DNA of 64,000 nucleotides from Anisodus tanguticus (Eukaryota > Streptophyta > Magnoliopsida > Solanales > Solanaceae). The translations under genes were made by a program, and so were the position numbers. Where the stretch lies: contig CM067556.1 in NCBI GenBank assembly GCA_034509755.1, forward strand, positions 39,292,045-39,356,044. The letters are read 5' to 3'. Below are positions 61,978 to 64,000 of this stretch, piece by piece (within the stretch, counting starts at the first letter, position 1; every line of letters starts with the position of its first letter). The notes below the pieces were generated by a model. The model ran no database searches. It saw nothing but the letters and a program-made list of their open reading frames with translations, and was not told the DNA's origin.

Positions 61978-63168
61978 TGGAAGAATATTACCCTACCAGA
62001 CTAGTGGATCTTAGAAGGTGTTGTGAAACCTGAACCTCTAGAGACTTCCCACCAAATACTCGTCTCAGAGAAATAACCCAATACCAGGATGGTAGAGTCA
62101 GTCTATCTTTCCATAGATAATCTACGAGTAGTAGATACGATGATTCTAGTTCCGTAGAAACTCTTGACTTAGGAAGAGTCTCACAAATACCTTCAGTCAT
62201 AAATACTGCATACAAAACAAAACCCAGACATTCTACGTCAAATTTACCCAATCTATGAAGCGTAGACTACTCCAACGAAATACCGAGACCCGTTTATGAA
62301 AATTCCACTGCTAGAGAAAAGATAGAGGACCAAGAACCTACTAGTCCGACTTTTTCCTCGATTACAGAAAACATAGTAAACGAACTTGGTGTTTTACAAA
62401 AAGATTTCAAAGTTGATAAAAAATTCCTACAAAAAAATTTCTATAAAAAATACAACCTAGAAAATTTTTTTGGTTCTTTAAAACCTTTTTAATTACTAGG
62501 ACAAAAATCCAGGAAGAATTTTATAATTTTGTTAATAAACATAGGATAAACATCCTATTCTTTGACTGGTTTGAAATTTACTCCAAAAATTCCAATGATT
62601 ACTCCTTTTCTAAAATGGTAAATCCCGTTATGACTAGGAACAAAACACCGGAGTGGGAAACCCTAGCTGATTCTAGGAAAGTCCAATCCAACCACCCTCT
62701 TCTACAAGGGATTAAGCTTAACATTTATGGCTGCCCTGTAGACGCGATTCCTCTTAAGAATCATGCAGAGGATGAAAAAACAATTACCAAGAATATCCTC
62801 GCCCAAAACAATTTTACCAATACCAGTTTGAATACCCTAGGAAAACAACTCAACAGGGTAGAAAAACAGATAAAAACCAACCCTTTAGTCACCATTGATT
62901 CCCTTAGAACGACTAAGGATAAGAAAAGCGAAAACCTATCTTTAAACCCTTTCAGGTGTCCAAAGATGGTGTCAAGAATATCCAGCAAAACAAGTCTGAA
63001 TTTATTAAGGCTATCCAAGATCAATTAAGTAGAATTGGGACGTCCAACAGTTCTAATACTGAACAAGTTGTTCCTGATACTCTACAATCTTCCAACAAAA
63101 TCACTACTCTTGTCAATGATTCCGACGACAAATGATACTCTAGATCAAATCCAAAACAAAAAAATTAT
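61978..63168 (+). pseudogene. Linker region (insert C), frameshifted
   Basis: This is an inverted duplicate of the copy D linker. A 137-codon piece (62,615-63,028) is open and carries the same KKSE frameshift as D, with two residues different. An extra change at 63,125-63,135 (GACAAATGATACT for D's GACAGCGATACT) is private to this arm. Confidence 0.8.
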
Positions 63169-63828
63169 TTGTTAACCCTATGGATTGGCAAAGACCAATA
63201 CAACAGTCCAACAACAACAATTACAGATTGTTCCCCGCCCCGAGATCCGGGAATAGTCAAACCCCTAGCTCAATCCCATTTCAATGCCTCTTCCATTTAT
63301 GATTGGAACATAGATGGGATGACCGAATATAATATTCTCTATTTTCTCCAACAAATGACCATGGCTGCAAATGCCTACAAAACCCAGAACGGTACGAGAG
63401 ACAAGACCATTGCAGAACTGCTCATTGTAGGATTCTTTGGTCAATTGAAAGGTTGGTCGGATAATTATCTCGTTGATCAACAAAAAGAAGATATCCTCAA
63501 TTCCATCAAAACAGATGAAGAAGGAATACCAATCCTTGATGAACAAGGTGAACCCCTACAAGATGACGTAGCAACCTTGATTCTCATAATCTCTTTAAAT
63601 TTCATAAGAGATTCTTCATATTTGAAAGACAAAAATGTCGAGTTACTTTCCAACCTCAAATGCCAGAAACTCAGTGATTTCCAATGGTACAAAAGTACCT
63701 TCTTAACCAGAGTTATGCTCAGGGAAGATTCCAACCACCCATTTTGGAAAGAGAAATTCCTGGCCGGACTACCTACCCTTTTAGGAGAAAAGGTTAGGAA
63801 CAAAATCAAAGAGAATTGCGGTAAATAG
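63169..63828 (+). pseudogene. Coat protein part, hybrid of insert C and copy B
   Basis: The first ~30 codons are out of frame because of indels at 63,205-63,250 (one base lost in the CAGTCC segment, then CCCCGCCCCGAGATCCGGG). From GIVKPLAQSH the frame is right. It contains FGQLKGWSDNYL as in copy D, then switches at 63,487-63,565 to copy-B sequence (DDVATLILIISLNF, SSYLKDKNVELLSNL) and continues past the point where copy B was interrupted. It ends at TAG at 63,826-63,828, where copy D has CAG. Confidence 0.82.
63487..63659 (+). repeat. 173 bp direct repeat, second copy (flank of insert C)
   Basis: This is identical to 61,458-61,630. To its left the sequence is copy-D type (CTCGTTGATC) and to its right copy-B coat protein resumes, so it marks the return point of the rearrangement. 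Confidence 0.9.
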
Positions 63829-64000
63829 ATTATACCCTACAGTGAGTTTACATACGGAAACCTTATCAGTATAACTCAACAGGAAAGTCTAAAATTCTGT
63901 GAAGACCTAAAATTACAAAAATACCTCAAACTGGAGATAAAGAGAACTAAGTGCGAACTTGGAACCTTTTGCAAACATTTTGATACGAATTTCTCAAAAC
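63829..64000 (+). pseudogene. Coat protein continuation (copy B), runs off the window
   Basis: After the TAG the same frame stays open to the window edge and matches the region of copy D before the zinc knuckle (IIPYSEFT, KRTKCELGTFCK). The rest of the coat protein and any protease/RT of copy B would lie beyond base 64,000. Confidence 0.8.

Larger units (their letters stand above)
61624..63565 (+). repeat. Insert C: right arm of the inverted repeat, a duplicate of copy D
   Basis: This block matches the reverse complement of 56,778-58,716 and shares its private stops and frameshifts. It lies inside the coat-protein region of copy B. The left edge is at a 7 bp identity, ACCTCAA (61,624-61,630), found in both copy B and copy D. 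The right edge lies in a tract identical in D and B (63,487-63,565), after which the sequence has copy-B variants. The net insertion in copy B is 2,029 bp. Confidence 0.9.

Noticed and set aside
61624..63565. Insert C as an independent viral integration
   Set aside because: It shares copy D's private stops and frameshifts and has junctions in microhomology and homology with its neighbours, so it is a secondary duplication of D.
51229..64000. LTR retrotransposon
   Set aside because: No LTRs, polypurine tract or integrase were seen. A 30K movement protein upstream of the capsid and protease is a caulimovirid feature. The tRNA-Met primer site is shared by both groups and does not decide.

Overview
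The window is plant nuclear DNA, most likely eudicot heterochromatin. About 80% of it (1 to ~51,228) is one uninterrupted AT-rich tandem satellite that continues off the left edge. The remaining ~12.8 kb (51,229-64,000) is a cluster of decayed endogenous pararetrovirus copies (family Caulimoviridae, with a florendovirus/petuvirus-like layout). I see no intact cellular gene, tRNA, rRNA or CRISPR array. The species cannot be named from the sequence alone.

Satellite, 1-51,228. Two 48-49 bp monomer classes alternate to give a ~97 bp dimer. Dimers build a ~0.81 kb half-unit, and two diverged half-units plus a few extra monomers make a higher-order repeat (HOR). HOR length falls from 2.0-2.3 kb on the left to a uniform ~1.81-1.82 kb on the right. 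A clean loss of about four monomers explains the shorter form, and the right-hand copies are nearly identical to each other. Recurrent degraded patches, and replacement of CAG/CTG by CGG/CCG/CG in many blocks, suggest either unusual variation or, more likely, a sequencing artefact linked to CHG methylation.

Viral cluster, 51,229-64,000. There are four blocks in alternating orientation. Copy A (+, 51,229-~52,770) carries the end of the movement protein, the linker and the start of the coat protein, and directly abuts the satellite. Copy D (-, ~52,771-~59,000) is the longest. Read on the minus strand it has a movement protein, linker, coat protein with a broken zinc knuckle, aspartic protease, no visible reverse transcriptase or RNase H, a second-ORF region, and a promoter with a TATA box. 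Copy B (+, ~59,000-64,000) starts with a leader containing a tRNA-Met primer-binding site, followed by movement protein, linker and coat protein. Copy B is interrupted by insert C (~61,624-63,565), an inverted duplicate of part of copy D that shares D's private stops and frameshifts. D and C therefore form a 1.94 kb inverted repeat around a 2.9 kb spacer.

Every viral reading frame is broken by stops or frameshifts, so nothing here looks able to make a functional virus. The inverted copies could be a source of double-stranded RNA and small RNAs. The most notable points are the template-switch-like origin of insert C, the satellite's nested hierarchy with a traceable deletion that became the standard HOR, and the CHG-linked sequence signature.
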